A DNA stretch of 64,000 bases from Flavobacteriales bacterium (GCA_016710965.1 JADJTW010000032.1:203101-267100), one strand, 5' to 3'. Numbered from the stretch's first letter, positions 7,662-17,967 are shown. Program-made: numbers and translations. Notes: generated from the sequence alone by a model not told the origin.

Positions 7662-10310
7662 ATGACACGATCTTTCTTCATTGCCCTTGCTTTCGCCATC
7701 ATTGCCGGAAGCTCCGTGCAGGCGCAGTTCACTGTTCCGGATGCCGCATTCGTGACGCGCTTGACCGCCATCGTTCCGGCGGCCATGAGCGGCAACGTCC
7801 TGGACTTTACGCACCCGAGTGTGGTGAGCTTGAACTACATGGACCTGTCGGGCGCCGGGATCTACGACCTGGACGGCATCCAGTATTTCATCGGTCTGCA
7901 AAGCCTGCTCTGCGGAGGGAACTACCTCACCACCATGCCTGCGCTACCGGACGCGATCCAAATGCTCTGGTGCGAGGGGAACGATCTCGTGAGCTTCACC
8001 TCGCTGCCTGCCAGCCTTACGCATCTCCAGTGCCAAGAGAACCAGATCACAGCACTGCCTGCACTTCCATCCACCCTGTTACACCTCACTTGCTACGGTA
8101 ACCTCCTGACCTCGCTGCCGGCATTGCCCAGTTCCATCACGGATATCGCCTGTAGCGACAATGCGCTCACCGGGCTGCCTGCGCTGCCCACTTCATTGGA
8201 GCGTCTGCTCTGCCGCAACAATCCGCTGCTGGGAACGCTACCCGGCCTTCCCAGCGCGCTGTTCGAACTCTCCTGCGACAATTGCGGATTGACGGACCTG
8301 CCGACTTTGCCCAATGGTTTGCAACTGCTCTACTGCGACGACAATGCCATCACAGCACTGCCCATCCTGCCTCCTGCCTTGCACCAGATGAACTGCGACG
8401 GCAACGAACTAACAGCCTTGCCAGCACTGCCCGCCACGCTGGAGATCCTGCACTGCTCGCAGAACCTGCTTACCGCGCTTCCAGCATTGCCGGCTTCCCT
8501 GCGCTACCTCATCTGCCATAGCAATACGCTCGGTGGTTTGCCTGCACTGCCCAACGCCATGCACACCTTGGAATGCGAGAACAATCCGATCGGCGTACTG
8601 CCCTCGCTGCCGGATTCGCTGCGCATCCTGTACGCTGCGAACAACGGCCTTGCCAGCCTGCCCGCATTGCCCGATTCGCTCACAACGCTCTACTGCTTCA
8701 ACAACCAACTGACCGGTCTGCCGACGCTTCCCGGCGTGTTGTCGCTGTTGAACTGCAACCAGAACCTGCTCACCGCATTGCCCGCGTTGCCCGGCACTTT
8801 GCAATACCTGTTGTGCAGCACGAACCCCATCGATTGCCTGCCGCTATTGCCCAATTCGGTGAGCAGCGTGCAGTGCATGGCAACGAATGTGACCTGCTTG
8901 TCGAACATTCCCACTTCTTACAACGCCATCAGCAGCCAGTTGCCCTTTCCGCTAGTGGTGTGCAACGTTCTTTCGCCGTGCCCATTCGGGGGCGAAGCGA
9001 TCACAGGCAGCGTCTTCAACGATGCCAATGGCGATGGCGTGAAGGATGCAGGCGAAGCCGCCTTCACCAATGCCGTGATCGAAGCGCAGCCCGGTAGCTA
9101 CCTCACCGCGCCTGATGCTGCTGGCAACTACGTGCTGCCCATCGATGTCGGCACGTTCACGGTGGATGGCCAGGATGTTCTGTACCATGCGCGCACAACG
9201 GCGCCTTCGAGCATCACGCTTGTCGCATCCCAGATCGATTCGTTGAACGACATCGGATACCAGGCCATACCGGGCATCTACGATCTCGTGGCGCACCTCA
9301 CCACCATGCCTGCACGACCGGGCTTCGATAACAACGCGTACATCACCGTTGAGAACATCGGTACCGAGAGCACGGTGGCGGCGCTAGACTTCACCTTCGA
9401 CAACACGCAGACGTGGGTGAGCAGCGGCATCGTGCCGGATGCGCTGGTCGGCAACAACGCTGCCTGGTCTCCCACGATCGCGCCAGGCGGGACATGGGGC
9501 ATCGCGGTTACGCTGAACACCGATGCCGGTGCATTGATCGGGTCGCCGCTCGCGCACGCATTCACGGCAACCCCCGCCGCGCAGGACACCACACCGGCGG
9601 ACAATACCATCACATGGAACGGCTTCGTTGTCGGCGCCATCGACCCGAACGATAAGCAAGTGGTTCCCGAGGCCATGACGCCAGAGCAGGTGCAGGCCGG
9701 GAACAAGCTGGAGTACACCATCCGTTTCCAGAACACGGGGACCTTCCCGGCGGAGCGCGTGATCATCACCGATACGCTCAGCACCGATCTGCTGTGGAAC
9801 ACCATGGACCTCGTGAGCAGCTCGCACGCCACGATGTGGTACATCCATCAAGGCGTATTGCACTTCGTGATGGATCCGATCAACCTGCCCGACAGCACCA
9901 GCGACGAGCCCAACAGCCATGGCTATGTGAAGTTCCGCATGACGCCCGTGAGCACCTTGTTGAACGGCGCACAGATCGAGAACGTCGCCAACATCTACTT
10001 CGACTTCAACGAGCCGGTGGTCACCGCACCGGCCGTCTTCACGGTGGACCAGCTCATGGGTACTGCGGTTAGCACTGAGATCGGATTCCTCTTCTACCCG
10101 AACCCGGCTGATGAGCGACTTACCGTGCAGCTCGATGCTCCTGGTGCGATGCTGGAACTGCGCTCCATGGATGGTCGCTTGTTGAAAGCTCAACGTGTCA
10201 CCGGTTCGCTGGTGGAAATGAGCATCGGCGACCTTGACCGCGGGGTGTACCTGATCAGTGTGCGGGAAGCAGCCGGGAAGGGCGGAGCGCAGCGGTTCGT
10301 GAAGCGCTGA
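7662..10310 (+). CDS. Secreted Cys-ladder leucine-rich repeat protein with T9SS tail
   Basis: Secreted or surface protein of 882 residues. A signal peptide (about 1-22, ending VQAQ) is followed by 16-17 LRRs of 20 residues with the pattern LxCxxNxLTxLPxLPxxL (about 80-415), a Cys at the same place in nearly every unit. Then comes an SdrD-like B repeat (FNDANGDGVKDAGE, about 450), a CARDB-like beta domain, a DUF7619-type domain (DPNDKQVVPE to YFDFNEPVVT, about 660-790), and a T9SS C-terminal sorting domain (FYPNPADERLTVQL to the end). T9SS cargo is exported through the outer membrane and usually attached to the surface. A role in adhesion or binding is likely but unproven. Confidence 0.9.
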   Translation: MTRSFFIALAFAIIAGSSVQAQFTVPDAAFVTRLTAIVPAAMSGNVLDFTHPSVVSLNYMDLSGAGIYDLDGIQYFIGLQSLLCGGNYLTTMPALPDAIQMLWCEGNDLVSFTSLPASLTHLQCQENQITALPALPSTLLHLTCYGNLLTSLPALPSSITDIACSDNALTGLPALPTSLERLLCRNNPLLGTLPGLPSALFELSCDNCGLTDLPTLPNGLQLLYCDDNAITALPILPPALHQMNCDGNELTALPALPATLEILHCSQNLLTALPALPASLRYLICHSNTLGGLPALPNAMHTLECENNPIGVLPSLPDSLRILYAANNGLASLPALPDSLTTLYCFNNQLTGLPTLPGVLSLLNCNQNLLTALPALPGTLQYLLCSTNPIDCLPLLPNSVSSVQCMATNVTCLSNIPTSYNAISSQLPFPLVVCNVLSPCPFGGEAITGSVFNDANGDGVKDAGEAAFTNAVIEAQPGSYLTAPDAAGNYVLPIDVGTFTVDGQDVLYHARTTAPSSITLVASQIDSLNDIGYQAIPGIYDLVAHLTTMPARPGFDNNAYITVENIGTESTVAALDFTFDNTQTWVSSGIVPDALVGNNAAWSPTIAPGGTWGIAVTLNTDAGALIGSPLAHAFTATPAAQDTTPADNTITWNGFVVGAIDPNDKQVVPEAMTPEQVQAGNKLEYTIRFQNTGTFPAERVIITDTLSTDLLWNTMDLVSSSHATMWYIHQGVLHFVMDPINLPDSTSDEPNSHGYVKFRMTPVSTLLNGAQIENVANIYFDFNEPVVTAPAVFTVDQLMGTAVSTEIGFLFYPNPADERLTVQLDAPGAMLELRSMDGRLLKAQRVTGSLVEMSIGDLDRGVYLISVREAAGKGGAQRFVKR

Positions 10311-10572
10311 TGATGAGTGAACGGTTGGCTATCCAAGGCAGAGGCGCCTCTTCCTGGTCATCCTCCTTACGGAAGCCTCGGATGGTGTGGCCTTGGAGTG
10401 GAAGCAAGGCCATCGGCAGCGAACGCGCATGAAATCAGGATCAGCTTCGGGCCATGCTCTTGTCATCAGGGCGCTTGGAACCATGATGTCCTGTCATCGC
10501 TCAGGCCAAACCGGCTACGGCGGTGTACATTGTACAACTCATCGAACAGACTATTCCCCAGCGCATACTGCC

Positions 10573-10776
10573 ATGGCCACGAAGAAGAAGCCCAAGCAAG
10601 TACCTGTTGCCAAGCCCGGAGAACAGCATCGCGGACAGACTGCGGAGCATGGTTCAGCGCATGATCGCCCTGGATCGCAGTTGGAGCGCGAGCGGCACTT
10701 GTATCCGGGAAGCACGATCCCCAAAGCAGGCAGTGCCCGGAGCAACAAAAAGCCGAAGGGAAAGAAGGGGAAGTAG
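10573..10776 (+). CDS. Small lysine-rich protein
   Basis: Possible 67-residue, very basic protein opening MATKKKPKQVP and ending KPKGKKGK, with Gln, His and Gly between. Such Lys-rich, probably disordered proteins can bind nucleic acid. No family is recognised. The start is chosen because everything upstream in this frame is unlike protein. A TGTACA repeat (TGTACATTGTACA, 10522-10534) lies about 40 bp upstream. It is a short reading frame and could be spurious. Confidence 0.4.
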   Translation: MATKKKPKQVPVAKPGEQHRGQTAEHGSAHDRPGSQLERERHLYPGSTIPKAGSARSNKKPKGKKGK

Positions 10777-10959
10777 CCCATAGTACAGGACGCTTGCATC
10801 GAACCAGCTGTTCGGTCCTGGGTCGGAGGCTCTGGTTCAGATAGCAGCACCAGGCTGCGGGGCGCCGATGCTGCGTTCGGACGGTCGTGCCCAAGATCAA
10901 CCTGATCTTGATATCCCGCTTTCCCTAGCTTTCCCTCGCGATTTCAAAATCCCGAATCC

Positions 10960-12495
10960 ATGCAACTGAGAAAGGCCTTGATGAGCTCGTTGATCCTCTG
11001 CGCTCCGGCGTCGAACGCCCAACTGTCCGGTGACCTGGACCTCTCCTTCAGTGGAGATGGCATCGCAACCGTCGATTTCGCAACGAACCAGGATGACCGC
11101 GGCCAGTGCATGCTGGTGCAACCCGATGGGCGTATCCTCCTCGCGGGCGGTTCGCACCAAGGCAACGGCGTAAAGTTCGCCTTGGCGCGCTTGATGCCCG
11201 ATGGTTCGTTGGATGCCAGTTTCGGGACCAACGGACGGGCAACCAGCCAGGTCGGTTCCCCACCGAGCCTGGATGATAGCTTCTACGCGCTCGCTCTTCA
11301 GCCCGACGGGAAGATCGTGGCCGTCGGTCGCACCTTCTCCAACGGTGTCGGTTACCGTGCTGCTGTGCTCCGCTATAACAGCAACGGTACGCTGGATGCC
11401 TCTTTCAGCGGAGACGGCATCCAAGTGGACGACCTCGGAGCAGGAAACGATGACAGCTACTACGGCGTGGCTGTGCAGCCGGATGGGCGCATCGTGGCGG
11501 CCGGCATCGCGAAGGGCACCGTGGATTACGATGTGGTGGTGGCGCGCTATACTACCAGTGGAGCTCTGGATGCTTCATTCAGCAGCGATGGCTACGCGAT
11601 CATGGATATCGGCAATGTTGACAACCGTGCAAGTGCGATGGTCCTCCAACCGGATGGGAGCATCGTGATCGCTGGTGAGCATGGTCCACCGTCCGTCGAT
11701 TGTGATTTCTTGTTGGCACGCTTCACGCCCACCGGCGGGTTGGATCCCAACTTTGGTACCAATGGCGTGGTGATCTCTGCGTTCAGTACGTCCACCGACT
11801 GGGCCTATGCACTGGCGTTGCAACCCGATGGCCGACTGGTGGCGAGCGGCTTGGTGGCCAATGGCGCACAGGTGAACCTCGCCCTGGCACGCTATGAGGC
11901 CGATGGCGACCTTGATCCAACATTCGATGGCGACGGGCTTGCGCTGAATACCTATAGCGCGGTCGGCTATGCGCGTTCAGTTGCCGTGCTGCCCGATGGC
12001 CGCATTGCTGCTGGCGGCAATGCGAGTTCGTTGTTCATGGCTGTCATGTACAATGCCAATGGAACCCCGGACACCGGATTCAGCGCGGACGGTGTGGTAA
12101 CGCCCATCACGGGTAGCAGCGCCTTCGCCTACGCCGTGGCGGTGCAGTCCGACGGTAAGCTGCTGTTGGCAGGGCAGGCGAACTACGGCGCCACGGCCAA
12201 CAACTTCGTTGTGGCGCGCTACTACACCGCTCCGGTGCTCATCGGGTTGGATGAATTGAACGAGCAAGCTGGCGCGCTGAGCGTGCTGCCGAACCCTGCC
12301 ACCGACATGGTCCACGTGAGAGGTCGCGCGAATGATCTGATGCGCGTGACCGATATGACCGGTCGCACCATGCTTTTACGCACCATGCGTGCGGACCAAC
12401 TGTCGATCGATGTGAGCGGATGGGCGCGCGGCAGCTACCTGATCACACTGGAGCGGGAGGGGACGATCCTGCGCGAGAAGGTGGTGGTGGAGTAG
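10960..12495 (+). CDS. Secreted Delta-60 repeat (DUF5122) protein, T9SS tail
   Basis: Secreted beta-propeller protein of 511 residues. A short signal peptide (about 1-20) is followed by at least seven Delta-60 units of about 55-60 residues, each containing an LQPDGRI-type strand, an ARY or ALARL strand and a DGSLDASFG-type turn. The tail from about residue 435 (LSVLPNPATDMVHV to the end) is a T9SS sorting domain. Delta-60 proteins are surface or secreted proteins of unknown ligand. A paralogue follows 216 bp downstream, which suggests tandem duplication. Confidence 0.85.
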   Translation: MQLRKALMSSLILCAPASNAQLSGDLDLSFSGDGIATVDFATNQDDRGQCMLVQPDGRILLAGGSHQGNGVKFALARLMPDGSLDASFGTNGRATSQVGSPPSLDDSFYALALQPDGKIVAVGRTFSNGVGYRAAVLRYNSNGTLDASFSGDGIQVDDLGAGNDDSYYGVAVQPDGRIVAAGIAKGTVDYDVVVARYTTSGALDASFSSDGYAIMDIGNVDNRASAMVLQPDGSIVIAGEHGPPSVDCDFLLARFTPTGGLDPNFGTNGVVISAFSTSTDWAYALALQPDGRLVASGLVANGAQVNLALARYEADGDLDPTFDGDGLALNTYSAVGYARSVAVLPDGRIAAGGNASSLFMAVMYNANGTPDTGFSADGVVTPITGSSAFAYAVAVQSDGKLLLAGQANYGATANNFVVARYYTAPVLIGLDELNEQAGALSVLPNPATDMVHVRGRANDLMRVTDMTGRTMLLRTMRADQLSIDVSGWARGSYLITLEREGTILREKVVVE

Positions 12496-12711
12496 GGGAT
12501 GGCGCAAGGAATCCGGTCCTCGACCCTGCCAAGCCAAGAGGAGCAAGTGAGGTGACAATCGGGCCGGGTTCTTCAATAGCGAAACACTTCCTGATCGCTT
12601 GATCCATCGCGGCTGTTCTTGGCCTGCCTGTCATCCTCAATGTTCGCTGCCGATTGGCCGACTGCGGGCTGCCCCCTACTTTCGGACTGGCTTCATCAAT
12701 CCGATCATGCC

Positions 12712-14280
12712 ATGCATGCACGACGAACTTCCGTTCCAATTGCTTTGCTCGCGGCCTCGTTTGCACTCGCCCAACAACCCGGCGACCTGGACCTCTCCTT
12801 CTCTGGCGATGGCATGGCCACAGCGCACTTCGCGCCCATCGGCGTGGACTATGCGCAGGGCGTGGCGATACAGCCCAATGGCCGCATCCTGGTGGTGGGC
12901 AGCACGCAACAGGACCTGCCGACGAGCATCGCGCTCGCGCGCTTCATGCCCGATGGAACGCTCGATCCTGATTTCGGCAACGGCGGGCAGGTGGTCACGA
13001 GCATCGGCGCGGGGCCCGATCTGGTCTCTGACGCGGCCATGGCGGTGGCGCTTCAGCCGAATGGCCGGATCGTGGTGGCGGGCTACAGCTTCGAGAACGG
13101 CTCAGGCGACCGGTTCGTTGTGGCACGCTACCTTGAAGATGGGACGCTCGACAGCGGCTTCGGAACGAACGGGATGCAGATCAATGCACTTCTCAATGGC
13201 GGGCGGTTCACCTCGGTGGCCATCCGCGACGATGGATACATCGTGGCCGGAGGCGTGGTGAACGAGGCGCCTTCCAATGAGATGTTCATCGCAGCGCGCT
13301 ACACGCCTAGTGGTACACCGGACACCAGCTTCGATGGCGATGGATTCGCCTTCATCGACATCACCCCCGACGACGACGCAGCTAGCGACATCGCTTTGGA
13401 ACCCGGCGGAAGCATGCTCATCACGGGCTATTGCGGGCTCGGCACCGACATGGACCTCGCGCTCGTGCGTCTATCCGCGAATGGATCGCTGGACCCCAGC
13501 CTTGCCGGCGACGGCATTGTGATCCAGCAGCTCTCCACCGACCAGGACGCCGGATACACCGTGCTCCGGCAACCGGCCGATGGCAAGATCCTCGTGGGCG
13601 GCGTCACCACCTTCATGCCCATGGTGTTCATGGTCGTGGCTCGTTACAACACCGATGGCTCCTTGGACAACACCTTCGCGGGCGATGGCATCTACCAATC
13701 ACCGCACCCGGGTTTGAACTTCCCGGGCAACATGGTGCTCGCCCCTGATGGCCGCATCGTGATCGGCGGCACCTGGGCCACCAACTTCCTTGTGGCCGTG
13801 GTGAACCCGGATGGCACCGCCGACACGGGATTCGATGATGATGGCGTGGTCACCACCAGCTTCGGGACGAATGCCTACGGCAACGACCTAGCGCTCGATG
13901 GCAATGGCAAGGCCGTGCTCGTGGGCAGTTCCGGGCAGGGCGCCACCTTCAACGACTTCGTGGTGATGCGTTATCACACCGGGTTCAATGTCGGATTGGA
14001 TGAACGGATCGTTGCCGGCATGGCGATTCAGGCCTGCCCGAATCCTGCCGGAGATGCGGTGGAGCTGCGCTATGCGCTCTCGCAAGCCGATCATGTGAGC
14101 ATAGCGCTGCTCGATGCCCAAGGGCGCGCAATGTACCCCCCGGTGAAGGTTGCAGGTCAAGCCGTCGGTGAGCAGCGCGTGTGGCTTCCGCTCAGCGACG
14201 CCCTGGCGAACGGTGCCTATACCATCTCCATCACCGGTGGGCGTGGTGCGCTGGGCAGCGTCCGGCTGGTGAAGGAGTAA
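12712..14280 (+). CDS. Secreted Delta-60 repeat (DUF5122) protein, T9SS-like tail
   Basis: Paralogue of the preceding gene, 522 residues. The ATG at 12712 is preferred because it is followed by a good signal peptide (ARRTSVPIALLAASFALAQ); the 31 in-frame residues upstream do not look like one. Seven Delta-60 units with LQPNGRI and DGTLDPDFG turns fill about residues 20-430. The C-terminus (IQACPNPAGDAVELRY to the end) matches a T9SS sorting domain. The first repeats of the two genes are nearly identical (QxPGDLDLSFSGDG versus LSGDLDLSFSGDG). Confidence 0.85.
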   Translation: MHARRTSVPIALLAASFALAQQPGDLDLSFSGDGMATAHFAPIGVDYAQGVAIQPNGRILVVGSTQQDLPTSIALARFMPDGTLDPDFGNGGQVVTSIGAGPDLVSDAAMAVALQPNGRIVVAGYSFENGSGDRFVVARYLEDGTLDSGFGTNGMQINALLNGGRFTSVAIRDDGYIVAGGVVNEAPSNEMFIAARYTPSGTPDTSFDGDGFAFIDITPDDDAASDIALEPGGSMLITGYCGLGTDMDLALVRLSANGSLDPSLAGDGIVIQQLSTDQDAGYTVLRQPADGKILVGGVTTFMPMVFMVVARYNTDGSLDNTFAGDGIYQSPHPGLNFPGNMVLAPDGRIVIGGTWATNFLVAVVNPDGTADTGFDDDGVVTTSFGTNAYGNDLALDGNGKAVLVGSSGQGATFNDFVVMRYHTGFNVGLDERIVAGMAIQACPNPAGDAVELRYALSQADHVSIALLDAQGRAMYPPVKVAGQAVGEQRVWLPLSDALANGAYTISITGGRGALGSVRLVKE

Positions 14281-14295
14281 GCTACCTTGGTCGCT

Positions 14296-15597
14296 ATGCG
14301 AGCAGATGCGTGGTGCGGCAGGGTGCGGTGGGTGCTGCTGGTCGGCTTGGCAACGGCCGACTTCGGCGCGCGCGCGCAGGATCCGGAGATCCACTTGGCT
14401 GCTGGCGCGGCATTCCCCACACGCGAATCGCTTCTGAAGATCCCATCGGAATCGCCGTTCGTTCCGCCCAAGGGCGTGAAGCTTCCGACGAAGGTGGACC
14501 TCTCGCCCTGGTTCCCGCCTCCCGGATCGCAAGGCGCGCGCAGCAGCTGCACCGGATGGGCCGTGGGCTACGGCCTTCGCAGTTACCAGGAGAACCGCCG
14601 CTTGCAACGCCGACCATCGCCCGATTCGGCCGCGGTGGCGCAGGCGTTCTCGCCCGCCTTCGTGTACGGCTACACCATGCAATACCTCACCAAGGGCAAT
14701 TGCGACCAAGGCACGGAACTGATCGCGGCCATCACCGTGGCCGTGGACAATGGCGTATGCCGCTGGAGCACCCTGCCCTACGACACCTCATTCACCGCTT
14801 GTCAGGACAGCATCCCGGTCAGCGCGTTCGCTGAGGCGGAGCGGAACCGCATGCGGAACCCGGTCGGTCTGGAACTCACCAACACGGTCCAGTGGAAGCA
14901 TCACCTGTTCAATGCTCGGCCAGTCCTCGTGGGCCTCAGCATCGATAAGCGATTCCTTCTGGATGGTCGCGCGGCGAGTAGGAGCGGCACCGACTTCATC
15001 TGGCAAGGTCCGGATACCCTCGATCCCGATCTGGTGATCATCGGGCATGCCGTGACCTGCGCCGGGTACGATGATGCGGACAGCAGCTTCCTGGTGCTCA
15101 ATTCATGGGGCACCGGATGGGGGCGTGGCGGCTGGTGCCGCATTCCTTACCGCGTGATGGCGAAGTGGTGCTATGGCGCTTTCGTGGTGGATGAGGCGGC
15201 TGAAGGCCTGACTGCGGTGATCAAATGCGTTCCGGCGGACAGGAAAGAGGACGAGGGAACGGTCCTTCGCGAGAGCTTCAAGAAGGGGCAGCACCAGGAA
15301 TTCGAGGGTCTTCGTCTTTCGTGCCGCGATGTGAGCAGCGACGGCAAATTGGTGACGGTGGATTTCTCAGAATCCGTCGAGGGCGCACCCGTTCTGCGTT
15401 CCATCATCTTCCGACGGAACCAGCCGACGAACGTGCATCTCATCGGCCGGTGCTGGACCATGACCATCCGGCCTCCGGGGATCTTCGCCAGCAAGTCCAA
15501 TCCCCGCGCGCGCTTCATTCTGCGGAAAGCCGACCCGAGCAGTGATGCCTATGTGCAGAGCGTGCTGCAACGTGTGAAAGAGTGCAAGGCACGCTGA
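14296..15597 (+). CDS. Secreted papain-like C1 cysteine protease
   Basis: Papain-family peptidase of 433 residues. A signal peptide or membrane anchor (about 1-28) precedes a C1 domain with all catalytic residues: oxyanion Q79 and nucleophile C85 (GSQGARSSCTGWA), H251 (IGHAVTCAGYDD) and N269 (VLNSWGTGWGRGGW). A C-terminal extension of about 140 residues (after YGAFVVDE) is unassigned and lacks an obvious T9SS motif. The ATG at 14296 is used; the longer frame begins at TTG three codons earlier. It begins 15 bp after the Delta-60 gene, so co-transcription is likely. It could degrade external protein or process surface proteins. Confidence 0.88.
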   Translation: MRADAWCGRVRWVLLVGLATADFGARAQDPEIHLAAGAAFPTRESLLKIPSESPFVPPKGVKLPTKVDLSPWFPPPGSQGARSSCTGWAVGYGLRSYQENRRLQRRPSPDSAAVAQAFSPAFVYGYTMQYLTKGNCDQGTELIAAITVAVDNGVCRWSTLPYDTSFTACQDSIPVSAFAEAERNRMRNPVGLELTNTVQWKHHLFNARPVLVGLSIDKRFLLDGRAASRSGTDFIWQGPDTLDPDLVIIGHAVTCAGYDDADSSFLVLNSWGTGWGRGGWCRIPYRVMAKWCYGAFVVDEAAEGLTAVIKCVPADRKEDEGTVLRESFKKGQHQEFEGLRLSCRDVSSDGKLVTVDFSESVEGAPVLRSIIFRRNQPTNVHLIGRCWTMTIRPPGIFASKSNPRARFILRKADPSSDAYVQSVLQRVKECKAR

Positions 15598-15615
15598 GTC
15601 CGGCGGTGATATCGA

Positions 15616-17415
15616 TCAAGCCGCACGATCCACGAACCACATTTCCATCTCGCCTTTGCCCTTGGCATCGATCAATCCACGCGCAGTGAAGGAGAGACCT
15701 GGCTCATCCTTGATCAGCTCGTAGGTCGACCGGCTGATGTTCACGCGGCCGGTCGCGCCGCTGCTCTCCATGCGGCTGGCTGTGTTCACCGTATCGCCCC
15801 AGATGTCGTAGGCGAACTTCTTCACGCCTACGATGCCGGCGATCACCGGCCCGGTGTGCAGGCCTAAGCGCATCTCGAAGAAGAGCCGCCCCTCAGCCTC
15901 ACGCTTGACTTTGTAATCCGTCATGAAGTCCTGCATGTCCAAGGCCGCACGCACCACATCGATGGGCTGGCCATGCGCTGGCACCGGCAGCCCGCCTGCC
16001 GCCATGTATGCGTCGCCGATGGTCTTGATCTTCTCGATCCGGTGCCTCTCCATGATGGCATCGAAGCCCTTGAAGCAATGGTCGATCTCGGCCACCAGTT
16101 CGGCAGCGGTGAGCTTTTCGCTCATGGCGGTGAAGCCCTTGAAGTCGGAGAACAGGATCGTGGCCACCTCGAACTCCTTGACGTCCGCGTATCCTTTTTG
16201 CTTCAATTCCGCGGCCACCTCTTCCGGCAGGATGTTATGCAGCAGGCCCTCGCTGATGTCCTTCTCCTTGCGGATGGCTGCGCGAGAGCGGTGTACGTAG
16301 CGCAAGCGGCTCCAGAGGCCCACCGCGCTCAGCAGGACAATGATCCCGATGGAGAGGTAGATGTTGCGCGTGCGGCGCAGCTGCTCCTGTCGCAGCGCGG
16401 CTTCGAGGTTGGCGGCGCGCAGTTCCTGGTTGTCGCGTTCCTTCTTCTCGGTCTCGTACTTCTCACGCATCTCGGTCACTGCCTTTATGCGGTCGCTGTC
16501 CAGGATGCTGTCGTGCAGCTTCAGGTAGCGATCTAGCTGGTCGTAAGCATCGTTCCACGGCGAACGCTCTCGCAGGATCTGGGCGAGCCCATGGGTGGCA
16601 TCGGCCTCGCCTTGCAGAAAGCCGCTGGCGCGCGCCAACGCGATCGCCGAGTCCTGGTAGGCGATGGCCTTGTCCAGGTTGCCCAGGTCTTTGTGTATGC
16701 CGCCCAGGTTCTGGTAGCAGCGAACCAACCGGTCGGAGAAGCCGCCTTTGCGCAATAGGTCACGCACCTCTTCATAATTCTTACGAGCTGCCTGAAGGTC
16801 ACCCTGCATGGCGTGAATGGTGGCCATGTTCAGCAGTCCTTGGGTCATGTTCTCAGTGGAGCCATGGCCGCGCGCTTCTTCGAAGGCGCTTCGGAACAGG
16901 ACCATGGCATCATCCAAGCGTCCCATGCTGGCCACGGCGATGCCATGGTTGCAGCGCACCTCGCTCATGTCCGTGCTCTTCAACGGACCGGACAAGGCTT
17001 GGTCGTACGCCAGCTTGCACACCGAATCCACGCGGGCGAACTCACCAAGGCTGAGCTGCACGTTGGTGAGGAAGCGGTAGTAGTCCTTCTGCACCTGCGC
17101 CGGGCACGTGGCAATCCTGGTGAAGCGGTCGTCCAGGAAGAGCGCGGCCGCCGAATCCACCGAGCCCAACCGGTCCAGGTAGTTGGCCAGGAGCGAACGG
17201 ATGTGCAGGGCCTTGCAGGGATCGCCTGCGCGGTCCAACAGCTGCGCAGCCTGCCGCGCCAAGTCGGCGGCGCGTCGGGCATCGTCCTGCTTGTGCTGCT
17301 CGAGCTCGGTCAATACGCTATCCGCCCATGAAAGCTCGCCTTTGGTCTGAGCCTGCGCGAATGGCGCAAACGACACGAGCAGGACCCATAGCCCTGCTCG
17401 TACCGAAGAAGTCAT
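15616..17415 (-). CDS. TPR-sensor adenylate cyclase
   Basis: Membrane-bound class III cyclase of 599 residues. A signal peptide (about 1-23) is followed by a periplasmic TPR array (about 70-315), a coiled coil (315-350), one transmembrane helix (about 352-370) and a cytoplasmic cyclase domain. The metal aspartate is D424 (FSDFKGF) with a second in KTIGDAYM; the IEKIK lysine and FAYDIWGDTVN aspartate favour ATP. All catalytic residues are present, so it is probably active. The start at 17415 gives a clean signal peptide. cAMP made here could serve the CRP-like regulator near 46 kb, which is inference. Confidence 0.92.
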   Translation of the reverse strand: MTSSVRAGLWVLLVSFAPFAQAQTKGELSWADSVLTELEQHKQDDARRAADLARQAAQLLDRAGDPCKALHIRSLLANYLDRLGSVDSAAALFLDDRFTRIATCPAQVQKDYYRFLTNVQLSLGEFARVDSVCKLAYDQALSGPLKSTDMSEVRCNHGIAVASMGRLDDAMVLFRSAFEEARGHGSTENMTQGLLNMATIHAMQGDLQAARKNYEEVRDLLRKGGFSDRLVRCYQNLGGIHKDLGNLDKAIAYQDSAIALARASGFLQGEADATHGLAQILRERSPWNDAYDQLDRYLKLHDSILDSDRIKAVTEMREKYETEKKERDNQELRAANLEAALRQEQLRRTRNIYLSIGIIVLLSAVGLWSRLRYVHRSRAAIRKEKDISEGLLHNILPEEVAAELKQKGYADVKEFEVATILFSDFKGFTAMSEKLTAAELVAEIDHCFKGFDAIMERHRIEKIKTIGDAYMAAGGLPVPAHGQPIDVVRAALDMQDFMTDYKVKREAEGRLFFEMRLGLHTGPVIAGIVGVKKFAYDIWGDTVNTASRMESSGATGRVNISRSTYELIKDEPGLSFTARGLIDAKGKGEMEMWFVDRAA

Positions 17416-17440
17416 AGCGGCGTTGATCCTGGTCAACGAT

Positions 17441-17818
17441 TCACGCCCTGATGCCACCGCCCGTGGACTTCGAGAAGGTGTAGACGGTGCCGGTGGTCTG
17501 CCCTGCTGGGATGACCTGGATCTTCAGCGCCGCGCTTCCGGGGGTAGCGGTCTTCTCATTGATCCCGGTGTCCACGATGTAGATCACGTTGGTCGGGTTG
17601 CGGCTGGCGCCAGTCATCGCGATGATCACCTCGCTCTTATCGGAACTCCATGCGCACGTGAACGAGGTCGGGTCCAGGTTCACCGTGAACTGCACCTGGG
17701 TACTGGTGTTCTTCACCAATCCGTTCACCGAGAGGAAATTGCTGAGCGGCGACCCGCTGAAGGTGACCGAGGTGTCCACGCCATTCGAGTTGCCTGCCTT
17801 GAGGTTGCTGAGGGCCAT
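17441..17818 (-). CDS. Small beta-rich hypothetical protein
   Basis: Protein of 125 residues, not recognised. Composition is Ser/Thr/Asn/Val-rich with alternating strands (VQFTVNLDPTSFTCAW, VIIAMTGASRNPTNVIYIV) like an immunoglobulin-fold or phage-tail-like domain, and the C-terminus is Gly-rich. No signal peptide is visible. The ATG at 17818 (MALSNLKAG) is chosen because upstream codons in this frame overlap the next gene. It precedes the cyclase by 25 bp on the same strand. Confidence 0.6.
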   Translation of the reverse strand: MALSNLKAGNSNGVDTSVTFSGSPLSNFLSVNGLVKNTSTQVQFTVNLDPTSFTCAWSSDKSEVIIAMTGASRNPTNVIYIVDTGINEKTATPGSAALKIQVIPAGQTTGTVYTFSKSTGGGIRA

Positions 17819-17967
17819 GACGGTAGGGGTTTGGTTAGGGAAGGTGAATCTAGAGGAAATTGCGAAATGGCCAAGGGAACAGGCCCAGCCCGCGCCGATG
17901 TGCCAACGCTTGCGCGGATCTCGCGACCTGGCGCCACGCATCCTGGACGTCAAGCGCTCGACGCGAC

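Noticed and set aside
10522..10534. TGTACATTGTACA as an operator
   Set aside because: Only a short repeat of a self-complementary hexamer, single occurrence seen, in front of a doubtful small gene.
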